A DNA stretch of 64,000 nucleotides from Sphingobacterium hotanense (GCF_008274825.1 NZ_CP030848.1:806001-870000); one strand, 5' to 3'; counted from the first letter of the stretch, positions 8,475 to 17,432 are shown. Made by a program: numbers and translations. Notes: generated by a model not told the origin, from the sequence alone.

Positions 8475-8948
8475 ATGGAATGGCAAAAATACAATGGAGA
8501 ATTATTAAAGCTCCCGATCCTATCCGCAGTTGAGGACACTATTATCCGCGAACAGAACCTAGGTAACAAATTAAAGGTTTATATCGGTACCGACTCCCAG
8601 GTCAAGCGAGGTATCGTCGAATTCGCGACTGTCATTGTCTTCCTTCGGGAACACCGCGGTGGCTTTATGTTCATCCACAAAGACCGCAAAATGCACAACA
8701 TGAGCATCAAAGAGAGGATGCTACTTGAAGTACAACACTCCATCGAAACAGCCTACGAGCTTTGTCCACTTCTCGATCAGTATTCCGTAGACCTTGAAGT
8801 CCACGCTGACATCAACACCAATCCCAACTTTCAATCCAATACCGCACTCAAAGAAGCCATGGGCTATATCTTAGGAATGGGATTCATCTTCAAGGCGAAA
8901 CCAGAATCTTTTGCAAGTACAAACTGCGCCAATAAATTGGTTCAATAG
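8475..8948 (+). CDS. RNase H-like fold protein, YkuK/DUF458 type
   Basis: 157 residues from the ATG at 8475; a TTG two codons earlier is less likely. It looks like the ribonuclease H-like YkuK (DUF458) family: VYIGTDSQV carries the first acidic residue of the fold, MSIKERMLLEV follows, and DLEVHADIN carries a second acidic site. In Bacillus the family is uncharacterised beyond the fold. Biochemical function is unknown; nucleic-acid binding is an inference. A CCTTTG box lies just upstream of the start (8466-8471). Confidence 0.75.
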   Translation: MEWQKYNGELLKLPILSAVEDTIIREQNLGNKLKVYIGTDSQVKRGIVEFATVIVFLREHRGGFMFIHKDRKMHNMSIKERMLLEVQHSIETAYELCPLLDQYSVDLEVHADINTNPNFQSNTALKEAMGYILGMGFIFKAKPESFASTNCANKLVQ

Positions 8949-9009
8949 CTTGTAGAAGACCTTTCTTTCCTAATTATTGCTATCTTTAGTTATCCTTAAT
9001 AACTGAAGA

Positions 9010-9612
9010 ATGCAGGATTTTCTCTCTCAACTTTACCAACAATTTCTAGAAACTAGCCTGTTGGAGTGGCTTGCTACCATCTCCGGGTTCATCTGTGTAT
9101 TCCTCGCAGCAAAACAAAATATATGGAACTGGCCTATCAGTATTATCAGCGTCAGTCTCTATCTATATATCTTCTATCAGGCTAAACTATATGGAGATTC
9201 TACTTTACAAATTTATTTCCTCGGGACGGCTGTATACGGATGGTATTATTGGAATAGGCGAGCGCACTCTGAGGAGAAGCCGATTACATCCTTCAATAGT
9301 AAACAACTGGGATTGACTATAGCAATTATTTTATTGATTGCGGGTATTCTCGGCTATTTTCTAGATCATAAAACGGATTCTGATGTGCCTTACATCGATG
9401 GTTTCTGTACAGCGACCAGTTTAGTTGCGCAGTTTTTGATGACACGCAAAGTTCTTCAAAATTGGCTGCTGTGGGTATTTGTCGATTTATGCTATATTCC
9501 GCTCTATATTCATAAGGATTTAATTCTGACGGCGATTCTCTACATCGCATTCACGATCATTGCATGGAATGGATATAGGGATTGGCGAAAAAGCTATCTT
9601 AATTTTCAGTAA
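9010..9612 (+). CDS. pnuC: Nicotinamide riboside transporter PnuC
   Basis: 200 residues, about seven membrane helices, with PnuC-family marks: an early NIWNWPISIISV segment, a middle YGWYYW segment, and LLWVFVDLCYIPLYI near the C-terminus. PnuC carries nicotinamide riboside across the inner membrane, and phosphorylation inside the cell traps the substrate. The next gene, 12 nt downstream, is a nicotinamide riboside kinase, which supports this substrate over thiamine (the PnuT subfamily). No TPP riboswitch is seen upstream. A weak promoter TATCTTTA lies at 8981-8988. Confidence 0.9.
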   Translation: MQDFLSQLYQQFLETSLLEWLATISGFICVFLAAKQNIWNWPISIISVSLYLYIFYQAKLYGDSTLQIYFLGTAVYGWYYWNRRAHSEEKPITSFNSKQLGLTIAIILLIAGILGYFLDHKTDSDVPYIDGFCTATSLVAQFLMTRKVLQNWLLWVFVDLCYIPLYIHKDLILTAILYIAFTIIAWNGYRDWRKSYLNFQ

Positions 9613-9624
9613 TATTGTCCCTTT

Positions 9625-10155
9625 ATGCAGGCTACTGAAAACAAGACCATCAAGATCGCCGTTGTCGGACCGGAGTCTACCGGAAAATCGACCATGGCGA
9701 AATACCTCGCGAAAGAATTAAAGACGCTGGCCGTTCCGGAGTACGCTAGATATTACTGCGAGCATTTGAATCGTGAATACACGCTCCAGGACGAAGTCAA
9801 TATGTTTTATGGGCAAGTAGCCCTCGAAGAGGCTTTCCTTGCCACTGAGCCTTCTGTAATCGTCTGTGACACTACAATTCTGACGGTCAAGATATGGTGT
9901 GACCACCTTTTCGGTGAAACTCCGAAAGAAGTAACCGATGAAATTAAAAAAAGGCAGTATGATTTTTATCTACTCATGGATATCGACCTTCCTTGGGAAG
10001 ATGATCCACTACGCGATTTTCCAACCGAAAGAGCGCACTTTATGCAGGTCTGGAAAGACGAACTAGACGCATTAAATGCCAACTATAAAGTGGTATCAGG
10101 ATTAGGAGAGGAACGACTGAAAAACGGACTTCGGGAAGTGGAAGGGAGATTTTAG
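9625..10155 (+). CDS. nadR: Nicotinamide riboside kinase, NadR C-terminal-type
   Basis: 176 residues containing only the kinase part of NadR; the NMN adenylyltransferase and DNA-binding parts of the enterobacterial protein are absent. Walker A is GPESTGKST (about 15-23), followed by VPEYAR and VIVCDTT, as in the AAA_28 NadR kinases. It phosphorylates nicotinamide riboside to NMN for NAD synthesis, coupling to uptake by PnuC encoded just upstream. The stop codon TAG (10153-10155) is the first unit of a heptad repeat array. Confidence 0.88.
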   Translation: MQATENKTIKIAVVGPESTGKSTMAKYLAKELKTLAVPEYARYYCEHLNREYTLQDEVNMFYGQVALEEAFLATEPSVIVCDTTILTVKIWCDHLFGETPKEVTDEIKKRQYDFYLLMDIDLPWEDDPLRDFPTERAHFMQVWKDELDALNANYKVVSGLGEERLKNGLREVEGRF

Positions 10156-10194
10156 AATCTAGACTTTAGATTTTAGACATTAGATATTAGAAAC
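10153..10194 (+). repeat. TAGAYAT heptad array fused to the nadR stop codon
   Basis: Six exact 7-nt units begin at the stop codon: TAGAATC, TAGACTT, TAGATTT, TAGACAT, TAGATAT, TAGAAAC. The last unit overlaps the left stem of the terminator. Confidence 0.85.
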
Positions 10195-10216
10195 TGCAGC
10201 AGTGCAGTTTTTTTTA
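10192..10216 (+). terminator. Rho-independent terminator of pnuC-nadR
   Basis: AACTGCA (192-198), loop GCAG, TGCAGTT (203-209), then a T run to 10215. Confidence 0.9.
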
Positions 10217-10249
10217 TTTTGGAATGGGGAGAGGTGGAGGTTGTGGGCG

Positions 10250-10408
10250 AGAAAGGAAGGATGTTTTTGCACCTTTGGTTTAGAGAGGAAGAGGTAGATT
10301 GTTTTGAACCAAGAAAGGAAGGATTTTTTGTCTTTGAACCAGGAAAGGAAGGATTAAAAGATTTGCAGGATCTTGTTAATCCTTACATCCTTTTTTTCCT
10401 GGTTCAAG
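10250..10408. repeat. Purine-rich inverted repeat between convergent genes
   Basis: Left units containing GAAAGGAAGGA lie at about 10250, 10303 and 10333; the last reads GAACCAGGAAAGGAAGGAT and continues to a GCAGGATC end. A reverse complement lies at 10374-10408, separated by only a couple of bases from the last left unit, so the two form an almost loopless hairpin. This is the simplest version of the family also seen at 240-614 and 54741-55117. An 80-codon open frame across it is repeat-derived and not a gene. Confidence 0.8.
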
Positions 10409-10421
10409 ACAACATAATGCT

Positions 10422-10452
10422 TAAAAAAAGAACCCGCATTGCTGCAGGTTCT
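10422..10452 (-). terminator. Rho-independent terminator of the rprXY-like operon
   Basis: On the minus strand AGAACCTGCA, loop GCAA, TGCGGGTTCT, followed by a T run. It is nearly identical to the ahcY terminator. Confidence 0.88.
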
Positions 10453-10487
10453 TATGTCTAATGTCTCAAATCTAATATCTAAATCTA
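10453..10487 (-). repeat. TAGAYAT heptad array fused to the response regulator stop codon
   Basis: Read on the minus strand from the TAG stop (10487-10485): TAGATT, then TAGATAT, TAGATTT, GAGACAT, TAGACAT. The first step is 6 nt, the rest 7 nt. It mirrors the array on the other side of the intergenic region. Confidence 0.8.
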
Positions 10488-11174
10488 GCTTACCAAAAGC
10501 TTATACCCTTTACCATGTACATTCACGATTTCTACATTCGGGTCTTCTTTCAGGTATTTTCTCAACTTACTTAAGAAAACGTCCATACTACGGCCGGTGA
10601 AGTAGTTGTCGTCGTGCCAGATTTTGACTAATGCTTCTTCACGGGTTAAGACGTCATTCTTTTTTAAGCAAAGAAGGCGCAGAAGTTCGGCTTCTTTTGT
10701 CGACAATTTCTGTTGTTGACCTTTGTAAGAGATAATCTGACTTGTATAATCGAAGAAGTAATCGCCGATTTCGAATTTATCTGCAACTTCTTCTTCTTTG
10801 TCTTTTGCAGCTCGTTTTAGGAGTGCATTTATTCTTAGCAATAATTCTTCGACGCGGAAGGGTTTGGTGATATAGTCATCGCCGCCTAACTCGAAGGCCT
10901 GCGTCTTATCTTCCATCATTCCTTTCGCTGTTGCGTAGATGATTGGTATTGTTTGATTGATCTTCCGAATGTCTTTACCTAAAGAGAAACCATCCTTCTT
11001 AGGCATCATGACATCGAGGATACATAAGTCAAAATTATCCTTTCTAAAGGCTTCTAATGCTTCTTGACCATCCTTGCTCAATACTACATCGAATTTGCCT
11101 TTTAGTTCCAGATAGTCTTTCAAAAGATCGCCCAAGTTAGGGTCATCTTCCGCTAATAATATTTTTTGATTCAT
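10485..11174 (-). CDS. rprY: OmpR/PhoB-family response regulator, RprY-like
   Basis: 229 residues. Receiver domain about 3-120 with acidic pocket EDD, phospho-acceptor Asp54 in LDVMMPKKDG, and the conserved Lys of DDYITKPF. The C-terminal winged-helix domain (about 133-228, TKEAELLRLLCLKKNDVLTREE) binds DNA. It is transcribed 20 nt downstream of its histidine kinase. Similarity of the pair to the RprX/RprY system of Bacteroides is inferred from architecture; the target genes are unknown. The stop codon is TAG and starts a heptad array. Confidence 0.88.
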   Translation of the reverse strand: MNQKILLAEDDPNLGDLLKDYLELKGKFDVVLSKDGQEALEAFRKDNFDLCILDVMMPKKDGFSLGKDIRKINQTIPIIYATAKGMMEDKTQAFELGGDDYITKPFRVEELLLRINALLKRAAKDKEEEVADKFEIGDYFFDYTSQIISYKGQQQKLSTKEAELLRLLCLKKNDVLTREEALVKIWHDDNYFTGRSMDVFLSKLRKYLKEDPNVEIVNVHGKGYKLLVS

Positions 11175-11194
11175 ATAATTCCTTTGCTATTTTA

Positions 11195-13069
11195 TTAAGC
11201 AACCTCTTGTGAGGCATGCTTTAATGGTAAAGTTACTTCAAATTGTGTGCCTTTATCTTTCTCGCTTTTCACAGTGATCTTTCCGTTGAGGCGTTTTATA
11301 ATGTCATTAACATAACTTAGTCCCAATCCAAAACCCTTGACATTATGGATATTTCCAGTCGGAATACGGTAAAACTGATCAAAAATCTTCTCCGCTTGAT
11401 CTTTTGTCATTCCAATTCCTTTGTCAGAAACAGCGATTACGATATTCTTCCCACGGTTGAATGTTTTAAAAGTTATTTCAGGACGTTCTTTACTGTACTT
11501 AATGGCATTATCAACCAAGTTGTACATTACATTCGATAAGTGAAGCTCATCACCAATCACCAAATCATGCTCCGCATCCAGGTGTATATTTAAGGTTCCT
11601 TCGGCTTTTTCTAATTGCAGCTTCATACTTTCTAACACCGCATTTGCCAAATTGTTGATCTGTACGTTGGTTCGTTCGATTTTTAAATTCTCTTTTTCGA
11701 GTCGAGCAATATTGAGGACACGCTCGATATGAGAACCTAGGCGCACGTTTTCATCATAAATTATATTGGCAAGCTTGCTCACCCTTCGCTCGTCCGCAGA
11801 GATTTCCGGATCTTTTAATGACTCCGAAGCAATCATGATAGTGGCAACAGGGGTCTTGAATTCGTGCGTCATATTGTTGATGAAATCCGTTTTCATCTCG
11901 GAGATCTTCTTCTGACGGAAGATAATGCTTAGCGTATAGGCGAAACAGCCTATAAGCAATGCCAGCAGGGCTAAGATTGGCAGCAACCAATAACCCATGG
12001 TGCTCGCTATTACAGAGCCTTTATTAGGGAAATATACACGCAGCTCACCAGGAGATTTACCTTCATCGCTCTGGAATAGTCGCGCTTTGTAAATCATTGG
12101 AGGGGTATCGGTTTCTTTAATCTTCTCATCTTTATAGTTAAAGATTGCTTGGAAGACCAAAGGACTATTCTCTGAATTACGAACCTGCATCACGAATGAG
12201 GAATTGATTCCACGTTGGTCTAGTTCATTGATCAGTAAGTCTACAGCCTGCGTTTTGTCGATACGTTGTTCTAAAGGACGCTTCGATAATTGCATACCGA
12301 TCGCTACATCCTCCATAATAGCACTCTGTTTTCCACCCATGATCTTCAGGGAATCGAAAAGTGTTTCTGCACCGATCAATTTCTGATTGCGGAGTTTGTT
12401 CAATTTCTTCTCTAATACATCAATTTGTGAGAGTACGCGCAGGTCAACAGGAGGAGGGAGGGTTCTGATTTCGAAAGTCGCTGTGATTGCGGAATTCGGT
12501 CCGAAAATAGGGATGACATAGCGTGCGCTATCGTCTTTTGCTTTCACTTCTTTGACTTCGCGGATAGCATAAACGCGCGCAAATTCTCCAATGGTCATTT
12601 CGCTAGTATAACCCTGCTCTAAGGTAATTCGAACTAGATGATTGTATTCTTTACGGCGGATGTAGGTTTCGTAGAAATTGTTGCTGATCAAAACGGTTGG
12701 ATACTGTTGATTCAAGCGGGTTTCCATCTCATTGAAGCGCTGCGTATGTGAAAATGCAAGGCGTTGTAACAACTTGATGCTATCCTGATATTTAACTTGG
12801 AGCGCTAAAATCTGTTCGTTCTTCTGCAAGCGTTCCTGATCCTGTCTGAATTTCTCTTGATTTTCACGTTCCTGCTGGCGGGCAAACTCATATATTTCGA
12901 TACGTTCAATTTTATTTGCGACGGCCGTCAGCGAGGCTTTCACTGCCTCGTCAAATAGCTTTGACTTCTGTTTGAATGATTCCCGGATGAAGTAATACTG
13001 CATGGCCATAACACCCAAGAGCGCAATGGACATTAATCCAATAATCAACGTAATACTTCTTTTCTTCAT
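11195..13069 (-). CDS. rprX: Sensor histidine kinase, RprX-like
   Basis: 624 residues. One N-terminal membrane helix (about 6-27), a long periplasmic sensor region with a coiled-coil start rich in Glu, Gln and Arg (about 55-110), a second helix (about 358-384), then a HisKA domain with the phospho-acceptor His near 402 in NNMTHEFKTP. The ATPase domain has the N box NLVDNAIKYS, G1 DKGIGM and G2 GFGLGLSY. It should phosphorylate the response regulator encoded 20 nt downstream. No HAMP domain is obvious. The signal is unknown. A divergent small secreted protein gene starts 128 nt away. Confidence 0.92.
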   Translation of the reverse strand: MKKRSITLIIGLMSIALLGVMAMQYYFIRESFKQKSKLFDEAVKASLTAVANKIERIEIYEFARQQERENQEKFRQDQERLQKNEQILALQVKYQDSIKLLQRLAFSHTQRFNEMETRLNQQYPTVLISNNFYETYIRRKEYNHLVRITLEQGYTSEMTIGEFARVYAIREVKEVKAKDDSARYVIPIFGPNSAITATFEIRTLPPPVDLRVLSQIDVLEKKLNKLRNQKLIGAETLFDSLKIMGGKQSAIMEDVAIGMQLSKRPLEQRIDKTQAVDLLINELDQRGINSSFVMQVRNSENSPLVFQAIFNYKDEKIKETDTPPMIYKARLFQSDEGKSPGELRVYFPNKGSVIASTMGYWLLPILALLALLIGCFAYTLSIIFRQKKISEMKTDFINNMTHEFKTPVATIMIASESLKDPEISADERRVSKLANIIYDENVRLGSHIERVLNIARLEKENLKIERTNVQINNLANAVLESMKLQLEKAEGTLNIHLDAEHDLVIGDELHLSNVMYNLVDNAIKYSKERPEITFKTFNRGKNIVIAVSDKGIGMTKDQAEKIFDQFYRIPTGNIHNVKGFGLGLSYVNDIIKRLNGKITVKSEKDKGTQFEVTLPLKHASQEVA

Positions 13070-13197
13070 TTGTTACAAAAATAATAAGGGATTTATGTCG
13101 TTTTCTTCATTTAACACAATTTAACAGCGGTTACCATGGTTTTCTAATTCGCATAGCCTTGATATTGAGTATATTTAGGTGGTTAAAAGACTTGCTT

Positions 13198-13533
13198 ATG
13201 AAAACGATTGCCCCATTATTTGTTTTGATATTTGGTTTTCTTATAAACTCTCAAGCACAAAATAAGGAAAATATCATCCCTAAGCAAAAGGGCTTACCGG
13301 ACTGGGCAGATAGCGTTAAGATCAAACGTCCTGACTTTAAGATTATGGCGGACGGGACACCGAATATTCTACCTCAAGATAGTACCAACACGAATCCTGT
13401 CGATATTCCCAATAGTCTGATGAATCGTCGGTTGATACAAAAGGACGATTCCATTATACTGATCAAACCTTTAGATGGGAAGAAGAATTCGCCAATGCCG
13501 GGTACTGAGCCTTTGGATCAAAAGAAGAAATAA
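13198..13533 (+). CDS. Small secreted protein, unknown function
   Basis: 111 residues from the ATG at 13198, which begins a clean signal peptide MKTIAPLFVLIFGFLINSQA; a longer frame to 13159 lacks such a signal. The mature chain is polar, rich in Pro, Asp, Lys and Asn, with no Cys and no recognisable domain; it is probably partly disordered. It is divergent from the sensor kinase gene and could be its target, but this is only positional inference. Confidence 0.6.
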   Translation: MKTIAPLFVLIFGFLINSQAQNKENIIPKQKGLPDWADSVKIKRPDFKIMADGTPNILPQDSTNTNPVDIPNSLMNRRLIQKDDSIILIKPLDGKKNSPMPGTEPLDQKKK

Positions 13534-13545
13534 GTTTTAAGGAAA

Positions 13546-13576
13546 TAAAAAGGCCATCTGTTAGACGGCCTTTATT
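13546..13576 (-). terminator. Terminator of pyk
   Basis: AAAGGCCATCT and AGACGGCCTTT (one mismatch) with a three-base loop. The minus strand has the better T run (TTTTTATTT), so it mainly serves pyk, but it can also stop the plus-strand gene. Confidence 0.8.
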
Positions 13577-13593
13577 ATTCTTATGCATTCTGC

Positions 13594-15027
13594 TTACATT
13601 ACTTCTGAAACGCGGATAGTATTTGTTCTACCTTTTGCGTGAAGTGGAGTAGAAGAAGTGTTGATTACGATTTGTCCTGGCTCAACCAAATGGTATTTCT
13701 TCAATAAGCCATTCACATCCTGGATAGTACCATCTGTGCTTTCGTACTTGTCATAGATGAAGGATTGTACACCCCATACTAGACTTAATTGCGTTAATAA
13801 TTTCTCATTACCGGTGAATACGTAAATATCAGCATCTGGACGGTAGCTAGAAATTTCTAATGCGGTGTAACCCGAGGCAGTCATAACAGCGATAGCCGAA
13901 GCCTTCGTTTTTTCTGCTAAGAAAATAGAGGATCCACAGATTGCGTCAGGGATACGTGTTACTTCAACAGTACCTAATGTTTCTTTCTCGCTGTAATAAG
14001 GATAAGAAGTGCTTTCTACGTGGGTAATTACTTTCGCCATGGTCTCGATTACGATCTCTGGGAATTCACCAACTGAAGTTTCACCACTTAGCATGACGGC
14101 ATCTGCACCATCAATTACTGAGTTCGCAACGTCGTTCACTTCGGCGCGCGTAGGACGAGGCGTAGTAATCATACTCTCCAACATTTGGGTAGCAATAATT
14201 ACTGGTTTCGCTAGATTACGACATTTTTGAGCGATGATTTTTTGCAATCCCGGAACTTCTTCCATTGGCATCTCAACCCCTAAATCCCCACGAGCAACCA
14301 TCACAGCATCTGTCGCTTCGATAATTGCATCGATATTATCGATTGCTTCTGGTTTTTCAATTTTCGCAATAACGCGAGCATGAGAACCTTTCTCTTTGAT
14401 AATCTCTTTACACTGCTTGATATCTTCTGCGGAACGAACGAATGACATGGCGATCCAGTCAGCACCGTGGTCTAATGCGAAGTTTAAGTTATCTAAATCC
14501 TCTTCAGTTAATGAAGGGATAGACACTTTTGTGTTTGGCAAGTTAACCCCTTTTCTCGATGTTAGGATACCTCCGTGTACAACTTCACATTTTACTGTGT
14601 CTTTGTGATTTGTACTCAAAACGCGCAATTGAAGTTTTCCATCATCTAACAAGATGATTTCGTCTTCTTTTACGTCGTTCGGGAAGTTTTCGTAAGTGAT
14701 ATAGATGCGGTTCTCGTCGCCAATTAATTCTTCTGTAGTGATTTCAACCTGACTTCCGTTGATTAGGATTGCTCCGCCTTCTTTCATTTTGCCGATACGG
14801 ATTTTCGGTCCTTGTAAGTCTGCAAGGATACCTACCTTAAACGGGAACTCTTGGTTGATTTCTTTAATAGTGTTGATTACTTTCAGGTGGTCTTCTTGGC
14901 TTCCGTGCGAGAAGTTTAAACGGCAAACGTCTACTCCTTTAGCAATCATTCGGGTCAATACTTCTTTTTTTGAGGAAGCGGGGCCTAAAGTAGCTACAAT
15001 TTTGGTTCGCTTTTTTAGTTTATCCAT
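13594..15027 (-). CDS. pyk: Pyruvate kinase
   Basis: 477 residues. It catalyses the last ATP-yielding step of glycolysis, phosphoenolpyruvate to pyruvate. N-terminal KIVATLGPASS and CRLNFSHG, the active-site block VMVARGDLGVEMP, and DVANSVIDGADAVMLSGETSVG are all present; the B domain lies at about 70-170. The regulatory C domain (about 345-477) ends at VSEVM. Its minus-strand upstream neighbour is the IPExxxVDY protein, 116 nt away, an arrangement that I recall as common in Bacteroidota. Confidence 0.97.
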   Translation of the reverse strand: MDKLKKRTKIVATLGPASSKKEVLTRMIAKGVDVCRLNFSHGSQEDHLKVINTIKEINQEFPFKVGILADLQGPKIRIGKMKEGGAILINGSQVEITTEELIGDENRIYITYENFPNDVKEDEIILLDDGKLQLRVLSTNHKDTVKCEVVHGGILTSRKGVNLPNTKVSIPSLTEEDLDNLNFALDHGADWIAMSFVRSAEDIKQCKEIIKEKGSHARVIAKIEKPEAIDNIDAIIEATDAVMVARGDLGVEMPMEEVPGLQKIIAQKCRNLAKPVIIATQMLESMITTPRPTRAEVNDVANSVIDGADAVMLSGETSVGEFPEIVIETMAKVITHVESTSYPYYSEKETLGTVEVTRIPDAICGSSIFLAEKTKASAIAVMTASGYTALEISSYRPDADIYVFTGNEKLLTQLSLVWGVQSFIYDKYESTDGTIQDVNGLLKKYHLVEPGQIVINTSSTPLHAKGRTNTIRVSEVM

Positions 15028-15143
15028 GTAATGTCTTTTTTTTAATGTTTTAAATCAATATTATTTGCAGTGTTCCACACTTTTCCCCGGAGGGTTTCGA
15101 TTTAGGTTTTGGTGTATATTTTACACTATCTAAAAATAATTCG

Positions 15144-15644
15144 CTAAAATATCAGATTTTCTTTAGATTTCAATGCCGTTGGGTCTATTTCTTTTACAAG
15201 TAGTACTTCCGGTATCGCTTTAATGTTCTCTATTAGCGCTTCTAGATCTTCTTCATCAATATAATGTTTTATCAGCAGAAAGTAGTCAAAGCTCACAATC
15301 TCTGGGATCAAAGTACCTCCTTCAATAGACTTATTGCTAAGTAGATAGAATTCGAAGTCGTAAGTTTGATTATTGTAACGGTAGGTGATGAAATGATGTT
15401 GTACGCTGGGTTTGTTTTTCTTCGTCTCGTAGATGATGTGGTAGTCGAGTTCGTTTTGCGGTTTTTCTTTTTCCTTGCCGTTATGGTCTATGTAATCTTC
15501 TTTACCATGTACGAGTTTGAGCCCGGTGTGTTTGTTGATAAAGTGACAAAGCCGATAGTCTCTTAAGACGGAGCTTATGCCAATCAGGATAAAATCCAGT
15601 TCGAGGTCAAAGTCGGTTTCAAGTTTAAAAGTTATCTTGCTCAA
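15144..15644 (-). CDS. IPExxxVDY family protein, unknown function
   Basis: 166 residues. The family is named after a conserved motif present here as IPEIVSFDY (about 114-122). No catalytic motif or signal peptide is visible; it looks like a small cytoplasmic alpha/beta protein. In Bacteroidota it typically sits with pyk, rnc, fabF and acpP, as here, but its role is not established. It is divergent from acpP across a 270-nt region that holds two candidate acpP promoters. Confidence 0.85.
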   Translation of the reverse strand: MSKITFKLETDFDLELDFILIGISSVLRDYRLCHFINKHTGLKLVHGKEDYIDHNGKEKEKPQNELDYHIIYETKKNKPSVQHHFITYRYNNQTYDFEFYLLSNKSIEGGTLIPEIVSFDYFLLIKHYIDEEDLEALIENIKAIPEVLLVKEIDPTALKSKENLIF

Positions 15645-15792
15645 TCTATGATTTCTTTCAGTTCAGATAGCAAAAATACGGTTTTCAATAGATTAAAGAG
15701 GGTGCTTTACGTAAAAATATCATTAAATAAGGATTAAGTTTGTAAAAGCGTATTTCTTTTGTTATTATTGAATAGAGTTAGTTTTTAGCAGG

Positions 15793-15820
15793 TTGGAAAA
15801 CCTTTCTTGGGGTAACTTTG
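15793..15820 (+). promoter_or_regulatory. Candidate upstream promoter of acpP-fabF-rnc
   Basis: TTGG (15793) then 17 nt then TAACTTTG (15813-15820), an exact TAnnTTTG match. The -33 part is weak. Confidence 0.45.
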
Positions 15821-15850
15821 TTCTTTATTTGTTTTCAAAAGTCAAAAAGA

Positions 15851-15882
15851 TTTGATTTTTGGGGAAATTTATTTTTTCTTTG
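15851..15882 (+). promoter_or_regulatory. Candidate proximal promoter of acpP-fabF-rnc
   Basis: TTTG (15851-15854), 20 nt, then TTTCTTTG (15875-15882), one base from TAnnTTTG. The acpP ATG is 34 nt downstream. Confidence 0.6.
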
Positions 15883-15915
15883 CACAGATTTATTAAACAA
15901 TTAAACTAGAAAATC

Positions 15916-16152
15916 ATGTCAGATATCGCATCAAGAGTAAAAGCTATTATCGTTGAAAAGTTAGGTGTAGATGAAAACGAAGTAACACCAGAGGCTTCTT
16001 TCACGAATGATTTAGGTGCAGACTCACTTGATACAGTTGAGTTGATCATGGAATTCGAAAAAGAATTCAACGTTGCTATTCCAGACGATCAGGCTGAGAA
16101 CATTAGCACAGTAGGTCAAGCAATCGCTTATTTAGAAAAAAACGTTAACTAA
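15916..16152 (+). CDS. acpP: Acyl carrier protein
   Basis: 78 acidic residues. Ser37 in [12 protein letters not shown] takes the 4'-phosphopantetheine arm that carries growing fatty acids. It is followed 26 nt later by fabF, the condensing enzyme that uses it, then rnc; the three probably form one transcript. Confidence 0.97.
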   Translation: MSDIASRVKAIIVEKLGVDENEVTPEASFTNDLGADSLDTVELIMEFEKEFNVAIPDDQAENISTVGQAIAYLEKNVN

Positions 16153-16178
16153 CTAATTTTATTAGGCCAAACATATTA

Positions 16179-17432
16179 ATGGAGCTTAAAAGAGTAGTTG
16201 TAACAGGATTGGGTGCACTTACACCCCTAGGTAACACCGTCGCAGAATACTGGGATGGGTTAATTAATGGTGTAAGTGGTGCCGCTCCTATTACGCATTT
16301 TGATGCGTCAAAATTCAAAACCCAATTTGCTTGTGAAGTGAAGGGGTTTGATCCACATAACTATATGGACCGTAAAGAGGCTCGTAAAATCGACCCTTTC
16401 GTTCAATATGCAATTGCATCGACCGACGAAGCTGTCAAAGATGCGGGATTAGAGTTTGATAAACTAGATACCAATCGTATTGGTGTAATTTGGGGGTCAG
16501 GTATTGGGGGCTTGACTACATTTTTGGATGAGGTTGCTGGATTTGCAAAGGGCGATGGTACACCACGCTTTAATCCTTTCTTTATACCGAAGATGTTAAT
16601 TGATTTAGCTCCGGGACATATCTCTATGCGACATGGCTTGAGAGGTCCTAACTTTTCAGCAGTTTCAGCTTGTGCTTCTGCAACAAACGCGATGATTGAT
16701 GCATTCAACTATATCCGTATGGGTTTAGCTGATGTGATCATTAGCGGAGGTTCTGAGGCGACAATTAATGAAGCTGGTATTGGCGGGTTCAATGCAATGC
16801 ATGCACTTTCCACTCGTAATGATGATCCGAAAACGGCATCACGTCCTTTTGATAAGGATCGCGACGGTTTCGTTTCTGGCGAGGGTTCAGGTGCTATTAT
16901 ATTAGAAAGTTTAGAGCATGCTTTAGCACGTGGTGCTAAGATTTATGCTGAGATTGCCGGTGGTGGTATGAGTGCAGATGCATATCACATTACTGCTTCG
17001 CATCCAGAAGGATTAGGTGCTCGCTTAGCGATGAGCAAAGCTTTGGCTGATGCGAATTTAGACGCAACAGCTATTGATTATATTAACGTGCATGGTACAT
17101 CGACTCCAGTAGGCGATGTTAGTGAGACCAAAGCTATTATTGAGCAATTTGGGGATCATGCATATAAATTGAATATTAGTTCTACAAAATCAATGACGGG
17201 TCACCTATTAGGTGCTGCGGGAGCAGTGGAGTCGATTGCATCGATTCTTGCTGTACAAAATGATATTGTACCTCCTACAATCAATCATTTTACGGACGAT
17301 CCTGAAATTGACAATAGATTGAACTTTACTTTCAACAAAGCACAGAAACGTGTTGTTAATGCTGCATTAAGCAATACATTCGGATTCGGTGGACACAATG
17401 CTTCTTTGATTGTTAAAAAATACAAAGCATAG
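16179..17432 (+). CDS. fabF: 3-oxoacyl-[acyl-carrier-protein] synthase II
   Basis: 417 residues, thiolase fold. Catalytic Cys is in VSACASATNAM (about 165-175); the two His residues are in VHGTSTPVGD and GHLLGAAGA. It elongates acyl-ACP with malonyl-ACP in fatty acid synthesis. It follows acpP closely and precedes rnc by 80 nt. A start further upstream is not possible because of the acpP stop. Confidence 0.97.
   Translation: MELKRVVVTGLGALTPLGNTVAEYWDGLINGVSGAAPITHFDASKFKTQFACEVKGFDPHNYMDRKEARKIDPFVQYAIASTDEAVKDAGLEFDKLDTNRIGVIWGSGIGGLTTFLDEVAGFAKGDGTPRFNPFFIPKMLIDLAPGHISMRHGLRGPNFSAVSACASATNAMIDAFNYIRMGLADVIISGGSEATINEAGIGGFNAMHALSTRNDDPKTASRPFDKDRDGFVSGEGSGAIILESLEHALARGAKIYAEIAGGGMSADAYHITASHPEGLGARLAMSKALADANLDATAIDYINVHGTSTPVGDVSETKAIIEQFGDHAYKLNISSTKSMTGHLLGAAGAVESIASILAVQNDIVPPTINHFTDDPEIDNRLNFTFNKAQKRVVNAALSNTFGFGGHNASLIVKKYKA

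Noticed and set aside
8949..9009. TPP riboswitch before pnuC, which would make it a thiamine transporter
   Set aside because: No TPP aptamer blocks are present in the 61-nt gap, and the next gene is a nicotinamide riboside kinase.
10219..10461. An 80-codon ORF between nadR and the response regulator
   Set aside because: It lies entirely in the purine-rich inverted repeat and the reverse terminator; its residues only reflect the repeat units.
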